From an uncultured Porphyromonadaceae bacterium (GTDB taxonomy: Bacteria; Bacteroidota; Bacteroidia; Bacteroidales; Muribaculaceae), in assembly GCA_900544305.1 (NCBI GenBank), contig UQUV01000010.1, forward strand, positions 1 to 64,000: a DNA stretch of 64,000 bases, written 5' to 3'. The notes under the pieces are model-generated. The model ran no database searches. It was not told where the DNA came from and saw nothing but the letters and a program-made list of their open reading frames with translations. Positions 1-8,522 of the stretch are shown one piece after another (the stretch's first letter is position 1; the number at the start of each line of letters is the position of its first letter). The translations under genes and the position numbers were made by a program.

Positions 1-54
1 ACTCCCGACACCTGGTTTTGGAGACCAGTGCTCTACCAACTGAGCTATTCCCGT
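1..54 (-). tRNA. tRNA-Trp (CCA), 3' part cut off by window edge
   Basis: Read on the minus strand, the sequence has a D arm (GCTCAGTTGGTAGAGC) and an anticodon arm CTGGT-CTCCAAA-ACCAG with anticodon CCA, so it carries tryptophan. The 5' acceptor strand ACGGGAA lies at the high-coordinate end. The T arm and the 3' acceptor strand are beyond base 1. It is the last thing seen downstream of dnaA on the same strand. Confidence 0.93.
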
Positions 55-140
55 ATTTGCGAGTGCAAAGGTAAGAATCTTTATTGAAATAAACAAGTCC
101 TCACCAAACAAAATTCCCCTACACAAGCAAAAAAAATTCA

Positions 141-182
141 ACAATAAAAAAACGCAGCTTTGCTACTTAAGCAAAACTGCGC
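141..182 (-). terminator. Intrinsic terminator of dnaA
   Basis: On the minus strand an inverted repeat (arms about 153-164 and 170-181, one C/A mismatch) is followed by a run of seven T. It starts about 20 bases after the dnaA stop codon and separates dnaA from the tRNA-Trp gene. Confidence 0.8.
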
Positions 183-202
183 ATATTTTCTCACCCCATT
201 GC

Positions 203-1588
203 CTACATAAGGCTTTGTTCGATTGATTCTACCATATTCTTAAAATCCTTGTCAACCGACATTCGCTCGTCGATGGTTTTACAGGCATGCAAAACCGTAG
301 CATGATTACGCTTCAACTTCATACCGATAGTCGTCGATGACATTTTCGTATGTTTTTTTGCCAAAGCCATAATCAACTGTCGAGAATCAGCCACATCACG
401 CTTACGCGACTTGCTGTATAGCATTTCCGACGATATAGAATACTGTGAACAAACTTTTTCCACAATGCCTTCAAACGTAATCTGACGCTTTGAAATCTTC
501 ACTGAATTCGACAGCACATTTCTTGCCAAATCAATCGTGAAAGGCTGGTTCAAAGTTGTTGCATAAGCCATCAAAGAGACAAAGACACCTTCCAATTCAC
601 GCACATTGTCCTTCACATTCTGTGCAATGAAATCAACCACCTCTTCCGGCATCTCTACCCCAGCCTGCATTGACTTGCGCAACAGGACATTTTTACGCAA
701 ATCGTAGTCCGGACTTGAAAGCTCCACAGTCATACCCCATTTGAAACGAGAAAGCAACCGAGGTTCCATACCATCCAATTCCGACGGTGGGCAATCGCTT
801 GACAGAATCAAATGCTTCTGCTTGTTATGAAGATGATTGAAAATGTGGAAGAAAGTATTTTGTGTTGCAGTCTTGCCCGACAATTCCTGAACGTCATCAA
901 TAATCAGCATATCGATGCTCTGATAGAAATTCAAGAAGTCATTCAGCGTGTTATTTTTTACCGCAGCTGTATATTGAGTGACAAAAGTACGGGCACTCAA
1001 ATAAAGTACTCGGCTTGACGGATGACACTCTTTCATCTTAATTCCGATAGCCTGAATCAAGTGAGTTTTGCCCACTCCCGTCGGACCGAAAACAAACATC
1101 GGATTAAACGTCTGACATTTCGGATCCGTGGCTATGGCTTTAGCTATTGCATAAGGGAGCTTGTTGCTTTGGCTTTCGCAATAGTTTTCAAATGTATATA
1201 TCGGATTTAACTGCGGATCGAGTTCCCCATATTCTTGCGGAGCAAATGGGTCAACTGCCAGATTGCGTTGTTCAACCGCACGGCTTTTACGAGGCTCTTC
1301 AGCCACAACATGCGTTTGTGGATCATCCTTAACAACATTATAAGAAAATCTCAAACGAATGTTTGAACCATACACACGCATCAAAGCAGCAATCAGAAGT
1401 TTGCCGTACTGGCCTTCCAAATGCTCTACATAGTAGGGTGTCGGCACATTCAGCACCAACGTATTTTCCTTCTTATCGTAGCTACCCACTTCAATCGGGG
1501 CAAACCACGACTCGAATTGAGCATTTGAGATATTGTCCTTTATTATTCTCAAACACTCGTTCCATAAAACAATATGTTCCTCGTTCAT
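203..1588 (-). CDS. dnaA: Chromosomal replication initiator protein DnaA
   Basis: DnaA binds DnaA boxes at the origin, melts the AT-rich element and helps load the helicase. The 461 residues show the usual four-part order: N-terminal interaction domain (about 1-80), variable linker, AAA+ core with Walker A GPTGVGKT near residue 168 and Walker B LIIDDVQ near 228, and a C-terminal helix-turn-helix domain with the DnaA signature KRNHATVLHAC near 426. Length is normal for Bacteroidota. The ATG at 1586-1588 is the only good start before the domain. The gene stands alone, closed by its own terminator. dnaN is not next to it but lies about 16 kb away, so the classic dnaA-dnaN pairing is absent. Confidence 0.98.
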   Translation of the reverse strand: MNEEHIVLWNECLRIIKDNISNAQFESWFAPIEVGSYDKKENTLVLNVPTPYYVEHLEGQYGKLLIAALMRVYGSNIRLRFSYNVVKDDPQTHVVAEEPRKSRAVEQRNLAVDPFAPQEYGELDPQLNPIYTFENYCESQSNKLPYAIAKAIATDPKCQTFNPMFVFGPTGVGKTHLIQAIGIKMKECHPSSRVLYLSARTFVTQYTAAVKNNTLNDFLNFYQSIDMLIIDDVQELSGKTATQNTFFHIFNHLHNKQKHLILSSDCPPSELDGMEPRLLSRFKWGMTVELSSPDYDLRKNVLLRKSMQAGVEMPEEVVDFIAQNVKDNVRELEGVFVSLMAYATTLNQPFTIDLARNVLSNSVKISKRQITFEGIVEKVCSQYSISSEMLYSKSRKRDVADSRQLIMALAKKHTKMSSTTIGMKLKRNHATVLHACKTIDERMSVDKDFKNMVESIEQSLM

Positions 1589-1607
1589 TCCTTCTTAATT
1601 TACACTG

Positions 1608-1639
1608 CAAAATTTGTCATTTTTTTTCAACAAAACAAA
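1608..1639 (-). promoter_or_regulatory. Probable dnaA promoter
   Basis: On the minus strand TTTG (1636-1639) is followed after 20 bases by AAATTTTG (1608-1615), one base away from the Bacteroidota -7 consensus TAnnTTTG. The expected start of transcription is about 15 bases upstream of the dnaA start codon. Confidence 0.5.
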
Positions 1640-1849
1640 TGCGAAATATTTTGCATTTTAGACACACAACATAAGACCCCTATAAATCAACAAGTTACAA
1701 CAGCAGCATTCAGCGACGCTCATATAAACACACAATCACCTGTGTTACAACTTATTAGACCTACACCTCGCGACTGTATATTTATTATATCATCAGTCTA
1801 TACCCCCCTTTTTATAGCAGTTTAGAGAATGCATAGCCTAAATTCGAAA
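1640..1849. other. AT-rich intergenic DNA upstream of dnaA
   Basis: This is part of the 322-base gap between dnaA and the MCE gene. It is AT-rich and holds no convincing reading frame. I looked for DnaA boxes (TTATNCACA on either strand) and saw none, so the sequence gives no positive evidence for oriC here despite the position next to dnaA. Confidence 0.5.
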
Positions 1850-1890
1850 ATAGGTTGCTTATTTGGAATTATTCCAGATAAGCAACCTAT
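1850..1890 (-). terminator. Long hairpin, likely terminator of the amidase-MCE operon
   Basis: A near-perfect inverted repeat of about 18 base pairs (arms 1850-1868 and 1872-1890, one G-U type pair, three-base loop) lies 20 bases after the MCE stop codon. On the minus strand it is followed by TTTTCG, a weak T tract. The stem is unusually long for a simple terminator. Confidence 0.6.
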
Positions 1891-1910
1891 CTCCTCATTT
1901 TCTGATATTC

Positions 1911-2810
1911 TTAGAATAATTTAAACTGCACATATTTTTTCGGGTGAGCCTTTAAATCTATAAATATCGAATCCAGGCTTAAAATAGTTGAATCAATACG
2001 GTTATACAGACCATCATCGTTCAGCAGCAATCCCAAAGTTGAATTTGTTCCGTTCAACTTGGTCGTTATATCAGCCAGATTATCCGTTGTTACTTTAACA
2101 TTATCCATTGTTTCTGCAACTGGCATTTTCTTCAATTCTGCACTTATTTCCTTCAAATCCGCTGAAACAGTACGCAAATCAGCTGTTATTTCTTCCGCAT
2201 TGCTTACCACAGGACCGACATGACCCGATACTGCTGCCAATTTTGCAGTAGTAATTTCAATGTTACGGGAAATAGCATCCAGACGTGTTACCATTTCATC
2301 AAGAGCAGGATTAGCCATAACACTGTCAACACTTGCCAAAATATTGTTCAATCGAGGAAGAATCTTGACAACCTCAGGCATTATGTCTGTCGAAATCTCC
2401 GACATCAAGTCCGAAGCCTTCGAACCGGCGATTCTTTCACCTTCTGCAAGATATTCGGTACCCGGAGACATCTGAAGAGCCAAACTTGCAGTACCAAGCA
2501 TGCTTGAAGACATTGAGATACGACTACCTTTCGTCACTTTGATTTGGCTGTCCAAATTGACTTCCACCAATATATTTCCAGGGTTATCATAATCATAAAG
2601 GATATCCGTAACCTGACCGACCTTCATACCGTTCAAAGTCACCGGCGAAGCTTCCGTCAAACCGGAAACATCTTCAAACGATACATAATACATATTCGAA
2701 GACTTGAACACATTTATCCCTTTTAGGAAATCTATACCTACAAACAGAATTGCCAGACTCAGGATTAATATAAATCCAATTAAAATCTCTCTTGTGAAAA
2801 GTTTTCTCAT
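1911..2810 (-). CDS. MCE/MlaD-family lipid-transport protein
   Basis: This protein is anchored by one N-terminal membrane segment (about residues 8-26) and carries a single MCE (MlaD) domain at about 38-115, including the typical V-x-L-N-G-x-K-V-G-Q-V stretch near residue 57. The rest (about 130-299) is a long helical region with repeated heptad-like leucines. MlaD-type proteins form hexameric rings that bind lipid and hand it across the periplasm with an ABC transporter. No mlaE/mlaF partner lies in this window, so the transporter must be encoded elsewhere. It starts 6 bases after the amidase gene and is almost certainly co-transcribed with it. Substrate is unknown. Confidence 0.88.
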   Translation of the reverse strand: MRKLFTREILIGFILILSLAILFVGIDFLKGINVFKSSNMYYVSFEDVSGLTEASPVTLNGMKVGQVTDILYDYDNPGNILVEVNLDSQIKVTKGSRISMSSSMLGTASLALQMSPGTEYLAEGERIAGSKASDLMSEISTDIMPEVVKILPRLNNILASVDSVMANPALDEMVTRLDAISRNIEITTAKLAAVSGHVGPVVSNAEEITADLRTVSADLKEISAELKKMPVAETMDNVKVTTDNLADITTKLNGTNSTLGLLLNDDGLYNRIDSTILSLDSIFIDLKAHPKKYVQFKLF

Positions 2811-2816
2811 TACTAT

Positions 2817-3938
2817 CTATTTTACTCTTTTATCATTTTTAAATTCAACGATGAACGCTTCCTTAAATTTCTCACGAACTTTACGAAGTTCCTTTTGTGC
2901 CTTTGACTTATTGTCGGTCGCGCCATAAGTATACTTGTATAACCCGTTTTCGTAATAATAGTCGCAATCTTTCAAGCCCTTGAAATGGCTGCTGTTTTTC
3001 GGCAACTTTTTAGAACTCGTAAGAAATTGCACCTTATATATTAAGGTATCATCATTCTTTTTCTCGACTTTTTCACTGTCCTTGTTTTCTTTGACTGTGA
3101 CAGTTTTTTTCGACTTCTTTTCTGTTCCTTTTACGGATACGGATTTAGAATAAAAATCGTTGGCACTCTTATATTGCACAAAAGCATCATATATTGAGCC
3201 TGCCAATTCTTTCTGTCCGGAATCTGAAGACAGATATTTTTCTTGTGTCGGATTACAAATAAAATCAAGTTCTACAAGCACTGCAGGCATTCCAGTTGCA
3301 GCCAACACCCAAAAACCAGCCTGACGAACACCATTATCCTTTCTTCCCACTTCGGAAAAACAAGACTGAACCATGGACGCAAACTGTACGCTTTGCTCCA
3401 TATGCTTGTTCTGACTCAATTCAAAAACGATATAGGACTCAGTTGAATTAGGGTCAAAGCCACAATAACGTACAGTGTAATCATCCTCAAGAACAATTAC
3501 AGAGTTTTCACGCTTTGCCACTTCAAGGTTTTCCTCCGAGCGGTGAAGACCCAATGTATATGTAGCAGCACCATGTACAGTCAAACGGTTTTTAGACCTA
3601 CGGTCTACAGAATTGGTATGAATTGAGATAAACAAATCTCCGTGAGCCTTATTTGCTATATCTGCCCTTCCCTGCAAAGAAATAAAGGTGTCATCATCCC
3701 GCGTATATACAATTTTAACATCATCAAAATTTTCACGAATTAAATCACCTAACTTCAGTGCAACACCAAGATTTATATCTTTTTCTCGTGCCTTCTTACC
3801 AACAGCTCCAACGTCTTTACCACCATGTCCCGGGTCTATGACCACAACAAAGTCCCGACCAGATACAGAGGCCGTAGCCGTCAATAAACAAATCAACAAT
3901 AAAAAGAACTTATATATGTTTTGCTTAATTGATTTCAT
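2817..3938 (-). CDS. N-acetylmuramoyl-L-alanine amidase (Amidase_3) with SPOR-like C-terminus
   Basis: This is an exported zinc amidase that cuts the bond between MurNAc and L-alanine in peptidoglycan, probably at division sites. A signal peptide spans about residues 1-27. The catalytic domain (about 29-255) shows zinc-ligand motifs DPGHGGKDVGA, SIHTNS and the catalytic VELDF. A lysine-rich linker follows (about 265-295), then a C-terminal segment (about 298-373) with KVQFLTS, a Y-rich core and AFIVEFKN, which resembles a SPOR domain that binds denuded glycan. The downstream MCE gene is 6 bases away. Amidase assignment is firm; the SPOR-like call is by pattern only. Confidence 0.92.
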   Translation of the reverse strand: MKSIKQNIYKFFLLLICLLTATASVSGRDFVVVIDPGHGGKDVGAVGKKAREKDINLGVALKLGDLIRENFDDVKIVYTRDDDTFISLQGRADIANKAHGDLFISIHTNSVDRRSKNRLTVHGAATYTLGLHRSEENLEVAKRENSVIVLEDDYTVRYCGFDPNSTESYIVFELSQNKHMEQSVQFASMVQSCFSEVGRKDNGVRQAGFWVLAATGMPAVLVELDFICNPTQEKYLSSDSGQKELAGSIYDAFVQYKSANDFYSKSVSVKGTEKKSKKTVTVKENKDSEKVEKKNDDTLIYKVQFLTSSKKLPKNSSHFKGLKDCDYYYENGLYKYTYGATDNKSKAQKELRKVREKFKEAFIVEFKNDKRVK

Positions 3939-3955
3939 TTTTCCGAATTCTTTGA

Positions 3956-3963
3956 CAAAAGTA
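3956..3963 (-). promoter_or_regulatory. -7 element of the amidase-MCE operon
   Basis: On the minus strand TACTTTTG matches TAnnTTTG exactly, about 18 bases before the amidase start codon. No clear TTTG is seen at the -33 position. Confidence 0.4.
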
Positions 3964-4127
3964 CTATAAAAATTCTATTTAACGACACGCCATCTTCCTT
4001 TTATACGATTTATTTTAACCAATAACCCAAACTTTACCACTATTTGCGTAAAAAAAGACACATACAACAAACACATCTTTGATTTTTATTGTATATTTAG
4101 AATGAATTTATCAATCTCATAAGACTC

Positions 4128-5105
4128 ATGCAAAATTTAATCTTAATATTAGGACTCATCCTCTGTGTTCAAAGTTTGTCGGGGTGTAGCGACACGAACA
4201 CGCAACCGCTTGACATAAAACGTTTTGAAATAGACATCACAAAACTCGATTCTTTTAAAGATGCTGAAAAAGACAGTTTTCTCAGTAACTATTCAAAAGT
4301 CATTTCACTCTACATTCAAAACGTTTACCCTGACACCACAGAAACGACAGAGAAAAAACTGAAAGCGTATGCAAACTCCACATCATTCAAGTACTTTCAA
4401 AAAGACGTTGTCGCCAAATTTTCCGACATCTCGGAAATGGCGCGAACACTTGCTTTGGAAAAGCAGAATTTTGAAACATTATTGAACTTAGACTTCCCAG
4501 AGATTTTTACATCCGTTATCCCTTATAACCAATCCATCATTCTCGACAGCACAGCAGTCATAGTCGGACTTAACCACTATATGGGAACGGACTACCAGCC
4601 CTACAATACTTTTCCAAATTACCTGAGAGAGTTTAAGATTCCGGAAAAAATTCCATACGACATAGCCGAAGCATTTTTAAAAACAAAATTTCCATATGCC
4701 CCAAGCCAGAATACACTGCTTGAGCGCATGCTTTATGAAGGAGCCATATATCTTGCAGTCAAAAGTGCAGTTCCAACGTTCAAAGACAACATTTATCTCT
4801 GCATGGCCAACGACAAATTCGAATGGTGCATAAAGAATGAAGACAAAATCTGGAACCAAATTTTGATTGACGAAAATCTCTACACAACCGACGAGAAAAT
4901 AATCAGCGGAATCATCATGCCAGCCCCATTCTCCAACCCCATTTCACAAGAAACTCCAGGAATGGTTGGAAGATGGCTCGGCAAAGAAATTCTAACGAAA
5001 TATCAATCACGACATGATTTTTCAATCATTGATTTCTTAAAGAACAAGCAATACAACAATAGTCAAAACATACTAATCGAATCAGAATATAATGGACAAA
5101 AATAA
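4128..5105 (+). CDS. gldB: GldB-like lipoprotein
   Basis: The N-terminus is a lipoprotein signal peptide with lipobox-like SLSGC ending at Cys20, so the mature protein is a membrane-anchored periplasmic or surface lipoprotein. The sequence (325 residues) resembles the GldB family first found as gliding-motility lipoproteins in Flavobacterium. Family traits seen are the KRFEIDITKLD stretch after the signal peptide and the C-terminal PGMVGRWLGKEIL segment. No other gld genes are in the window, and most gut Bacteroidales do not glide, so a motility role is not implied; a general envelope role is more likely. The 3' end overlaps aroE by 14 bases, indicating a shared transcript. Confidence 0.8.
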   Translation: MQNLILILGLILCVQSLSGCSDTNTQPLDIKRFEIDITKLDSFKDAEKDSFLSNYSKVISLYIQNVYPDTTETTEKKLKAYANSTSFKYFQKDVVAKFSDISEMARTLALEKQNFETLLNLDFPEIFTSVIPYNQSIILDSTAVIVGLNHYMGTDYQPYNTFPNYLREFKIPEKIPYDIAEAFLKTKFPYAPSQNTLLERMLYEGAIYLAVKSAVPTFKDNIYLCMANDKFEWCIKNEDKIWNQILIDENLYTTDEKIISGIIMPAPFSNPISQETPGMVGRWLGKEILTKYQSRHDFSIIDFLKNKQYNNSQNILIESEYNGQK

Positions 5106-5838
5106 CAACATCTACGGATTGATTGGATATCCGCTCGGGCACTCATTTTCCCAATCATTTTTCAATGATAAATTTCAAAGCGAAGGAATCGATGCCGAAT
5201 ATCGCAATTTCGAAATTGAGAACATTGAAGACTTCCCTCAAATAATCAACGGAGACATCAAGGGACTAAATGTCACCATTCCCTATAAAGAACAAATCAT
5301 TCCGTTCTTAAACCACATAGACAAAACAGCTGAAGCCATTGGTGCTGTGAATGTCATAAAAATTGACCGCCATGCGGATACCCTTATCCTTACCGGCTAC
5401 AATTCCGATGTCATCGGGTTTACAGAATCTTTAAAACCATTGCTAAAACCGCATCATAAGAAAGCCTTGATATTAGGCACCGGCGGAGCATCCAAAGCCG
5501 TCAACTATGCGCTACAACAATTAGGCATTGAAACCAGTTTCGTGTCACGGTCAAAAGGCAAATCCGATTATTCATATAAGGATTTAAACGAAGAGGTATT
5601 TCAAAAGCACCAGATAATCATCAACGCCTCACCTGTCGGAATGTATCCTCACGTCAACGAATGTCCGGATATTCCATATGACTTTATAAACGAAACACAC
5701 ATTTGCTATGATCTCATCTACAACCCTGAGGAAACTTTATTCTTGCAGAAAGCCAGAATGAACAATGCCACGACAAAAAATGGCATGGAAATGCTCGTTC
5801 TGCAAGCATTGGCAGCTTGGAATATCTGGAACCAATAA
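5092..5838 (+). CDS. aroE: Shikimate dehydrogenase
   Basis: AroE reduces 3-dehydroshikimate to shikimate with NADPH in the aromatic amino acid pathway. The 248 residues have the N-terminal substrate domain with GYPLGHSFSQ near residue 12 and NVTIPYK near 62 (catalytic Lys), then the Rossmann domain with ILGTGGASKAV near 124. The C-terminal NGMEMLVLQA motif, which also binds substrate, is present. The length is slightly shorter than enterobacterial AroE (about 272). The start ATG lies inside the end of gldB in another frame (14-base overlap), so translation may be coupled. Confidence 0.96.
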   Translation: MDKNNNIYGLIGYPLGHSFSQSFFNDKFQSEGIDAEYRNFEIENIEDFPQIINGDIKGLNVTIPYKEQIIPFLNHIDKTAEAIGAVNVIKIDRHADTLILTGYNSDVIGFTESLKPLLKPHHKKALILGTGGASKAVNYALQQLGIETSFVSRSKGKSDYSYKDLNEEVFQKHQIIINASPVGMYPHVNECPDIPYDFINETHICYDLIYNPEETLFLQKARMNNATTKNGMEMLVLQALAAWNIWNQ

Positions 5839-5850
5839 AGCCATACTACG

Positions 5851-7899
5851 ATGAAACTCACACTCGCAACCGCTCCATTGTCGAGAGTCCTTATTCCTTT
5901 AATTATAGGAATTGCAGGCTACCAGTTACAACTTCATCCGGGAGTGGTTGCAAGCGTGACCGTATTTTCCTTACTGCTCTACTGTATTCCTTATATCAAA
6001 AAGGATCCCTTTTTCAGATTAAGATGTCATTGGCTTTTCAATGTTTCTCTTTTTCTATTGCTTACATCTATCGGCTGGTCAATCGCCCACTTTCATCAAC
6101 CGGCTGAAATAGAAAATCAACAATTGAACCGACCAACTTTCTTTAACTACACCATTGAAAAAATAGAGCAGAAAAACATTACGACGCAAGTCTATGGTTC
6201 TTCTCCAAATTTTAACCGACGCCCCGTTCACATTCTTTTAACCTTACAAGGAAACATGTACGACATCTCCCCTGGAGACATTCTTTGCTGTTATGGGGAA
6301 ATTGAACGGATTAAGAGTTCGTCCATGCCCGAAGCATTTGATTTTGCCTCCTATATGGAACACCAAGGGTACCTTTACTCTGCCTACATCGAACGGAAAC
6401 ACTATGAAATCATTTCACATAAAGAAAATCTGTTCACTTTTGCCAACAGCATTAAACAAAACATCATCCGACACATTCATCACTTGCAGCTAAATGAAAA
6501 CACTTCAAGTTTTATTATCACCATACTTACAGGCGAAAAATCTTATATAACAGAAGACACACGGGAACTTTTCAACGATGTGGGACTGGCGCATATTCTT
6601 GCCGTCAGCGGATTACACATTTCCATCATCCCCCTGATTCTTAATTTTCTTTTATATCCGTTCGAACGCTTGATACCTCGCTGGCTACGGCTGACGATGG
6701 TTCTGCTTGTTATTTGGTGTTATACACTCGTCACCGGCTTCTCGCCGTCTGCAGTCCGAGCAGCGATTATGACATCTTTTGTTCTAACGGCTCTCATATT
6801 TTATAAACGCAACTACGTATTGAATGCGCTATGCGGTGCGGCAATTCTCACACTGGCATTCAATCCATCGGCAATTTATGACGTCGGCTTTCAGTTAAGC
6901 TATCTGTCCGTATTAGGCATCCTTTTCTTTTCTAAAGTTTTGACTTTTGGGAAACGGAATACGTGGCAGCACAAAATATCTTCCTTCTTCGCCCTATCGA
7001 TATCCGCCCAAATAGGAACAGTTGTCGTATCGCTCTACTATTTCCACACCCTTCCACTCTCCCTCATTGCAAGCAACATTATCATCGTTCCACTATTGCC
7101 AGTCTTTATGTTGGCATCCATATTGGCCACCATATTGTCATACTGCAACATCATTCTATATCCCCTGAGTATCTCGATTGACTATTTCTATCAATTTATC
7201 GAATTGTTCACCTCTGCATTACGTTCACTGCCATATTCCACAATATCAGATATCTGGGTGAACGACGTTTGCATCATTCTCTATTATCTGGCAATCGCCA
7301 TCATTTGCCTGTTCATCCATATTAAAGTAAAAAAACACTTTTATCTATATCCAATAACAGGCATTATCCTGTGCTTCATTATCAATCTCTATATAAACAA
7401 AAACAGAAAAGAAAAAGGCTTTATTTTATCCGACGGTTATTACTCCTGCAATTTCATTTTTTACGACACGCCCAAAGCCTTTATCATAAATTCACTAAAT
7501 GACACCACTGATATTCAAGACTTCATCAAAAGCAACAACAGGTTTTTCATTAAGAACAACATTACAGACATCACTGTGCTAACAGACAGTTTCAGTAATG
7601 CACAAATTCACTTCGTACATCCACAGGTCGAATGCTGCGGAAAACACATTGTATTTGTACAAGGCAATTACAAGAAAAAGCCACGACCATCAAAATCAGA
7701 ACCAGTCGACTATCTTGTCATCACCAAGCGATATTATAATTCACTTTGCTTATTGTCTGATTTCTATAATGCCGACACCATTGTACTACCACAAGAAATC
7801 TATCCTAAGAAACTAATGGAATTTCATCAGGAGGCGGAATCATGCAGCATGCCCTATTATGATATGAAACAAAAAGGAGCTCTTATTCACAACGAATAA
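5851..7899 (+). CDS. comEC: ComEC/Rec2-family DNA-uptake channel protein
   Basis: This is a polytopic inner-membrane protein of the ComEC/Rec2 family, which carries single-stranded DNA into the cytoplasm during natural transformation. It has N-terminal membrane segments and a DUF4131-like soluble region (about 1-190), then the Competence domain (about 220-500) starting with HILAVSGLHISII and containing FSPSAVRAA and YDVGFQLSYLSV. The C-terminal part (about 510-682) lacks a recognisable HxHxDH metal site, so the metallo-beta-lactamase nuclease domain of full-length ComEC is absent or degenerate. It follows aroE by 12 bases. Its stop codon ends at 7899, directly against the convergent NlpC/P60 gene. 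Whether the strain is competent cannot be told from this window. Confidence 0.92.
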   Translation: MKLTLATAPLSRVLIPLIIGIAGYQLQLHPGVVASVTVFSLLLYCIPYIKKDPFFRLRCHWLFNVSLFLLLTSIGWSIAHFHQPAEIENQQLNRPTFFNYTIEKIEQKNITTQVYGSSPNFNRRPVHILLTLQGNMYDISPGDILCCYGEIERIKSSSMPEAFDFASYMEHQGYLYSAYIERKHYEIISHKENLFTFANSIKQNIIRHIHHLQLNENTSSFIITILTGEKSYITEDTRELFNDVGLAHILAVSGLHISIIPLILNFLLYPFERLIPRWLRLTMVLLVIWCYTLVTGFSPSAVRAAIMTSFVLTALIFYKRNYVLNALCGAAILTLAFNPSAIYDVGFQLSYLSVLGILFFSKVLTFGKRNTWQHKISSFFALSISAQIGTVVVSLYYFHTLPLSLIASNIIIVPLLPVFMLASILATILSYCNIILYPLSISIDYFYQFIELFTSALRSLPYSTISDIWVNDVCIILYYLAIAIICLFIHIKVKKHFYLYPITGIILCFIINLYINKNRKEKGFILSDGYYSCNFIFYDTPKAFIINSLNDTTDIQDFIKSNNRFFIKNNITDITVLTDSFSNAQIHFVHPQVECCGKHIVFVQGNYKKKPRPSKSEPVDYLVITKRYYNSLCLLSDFYNADTIVLPQEIYPKKLMEFHQEAESCSMPYYDMKQKGALIHNE

Positions 7900-8445
7900 C
7901 TATTTCACTTTTCCAGCCGTCACAAAAGTTCTGGTATAATATGGTTCTTTCAAGGAACTGACAATTACACCCCTACTTGATGAGGCATGCACAAATTTAT
8001 TATCCTTGAGATATATACCTACGTGATTAACTTTCTTGCGACTTTTTCCGGTTGCAAAGAATACCAAATCACCCTGCTTCAATTCCTTTTGCTTGATTCT
8101 TTTACAGTTTTTACTTAATATAGACGCAGAGGAACGCTCCAACTTCTTATTGTAAACAGCCGAATACACTTTCACTGTAAAACCGGAACAATCCACACCT
8201 TTCCGGGAATTTCCGCCATACTTGTAAGGAGTACCCAACCAACGGGCACACATTTCCAACAATTCAATATTGTCGTCGGAATTAACCTTAACACCTAATT
8301 TTTTCGACAGACTCGAATAAGTGTCTTTTTTTGCGCTTTCATATTTTTCATGTTCATTCTTTACGGTCTGCTTCGAAGAATGACAGCCGGTCAATGCAAA
8401 CAGCGCTAAGCAAATGACCATAATGGTATTAAATATTTTCTTCAT
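7900..8445 (-). CDS. NlpC/P60 (C40) endopeptidase lipoprotein
   Basis: A small lipoprotein hydrolase, probably cutting gamma-D-glutamyl-diamino acid bonds in peptidoglycan stems. The ATG at 8443-8445 is chosen because it starts a clean signal peptide with lipobox ALTGC; an upstream extension would bury this. The NlpC/P60 domain covers about residues 60-181, with LGTPYKYGG, catalytic Cys in DCSGF, the His in NHVGIYL and a second conserved His in FVHASS. There are no SH3 domains, unlike the larger enzyme at 42305-43462. The gene sits downstream of the DUF5606 gene, separated by a terminator, and ends one base from the convergent comEC stop. Confidence 0.93.
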   Translation of the reverse strand: MKKIFNTIMVICLALFALTGCHSSKQTVKNEHEKYESAKKDTYSSLSKKLGVKVNSDDNIELLEMCARWLGTPYKYGGNSRKGVDCSGFTVKVYSAVYNKKLERSSASILSKNCKRIKQKELKQGDLVFFATGKSRKKVNHVGIYLKDNKFVHASSSRGVIVSSLKEPYYTRTFVTAGKVK

Positions 8446-8456
8446 AATTGTACTTA

Positions 8457-8509
8457 TAAAAAACAAAACGGCAGAATCGAATCCAGACAACGAATCCAAT
8501 TCTGCCGTT
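8457..8509 (-). terminator. Intrinsic terminator after DUF5606 gene
   Basis: An 11-bp stem (8467-8477 with 8499-8509) is followed on the minus strand by TTTTGTTTTTT. It lies between the DUF5606 stop codon and the NlpC/P60 start, whose ATG is only 12 bases beyond the T tract. Confidence 0.8.
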
Positions 8510-8522
8510 CTATTGTGGTTAA

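Noticed and set aside
4128..5105. Gliding motility locus
   Set aside because: Only a gldB-like gene is present; no gldK-N, sprA or other type IX secretion genes occur in the window.
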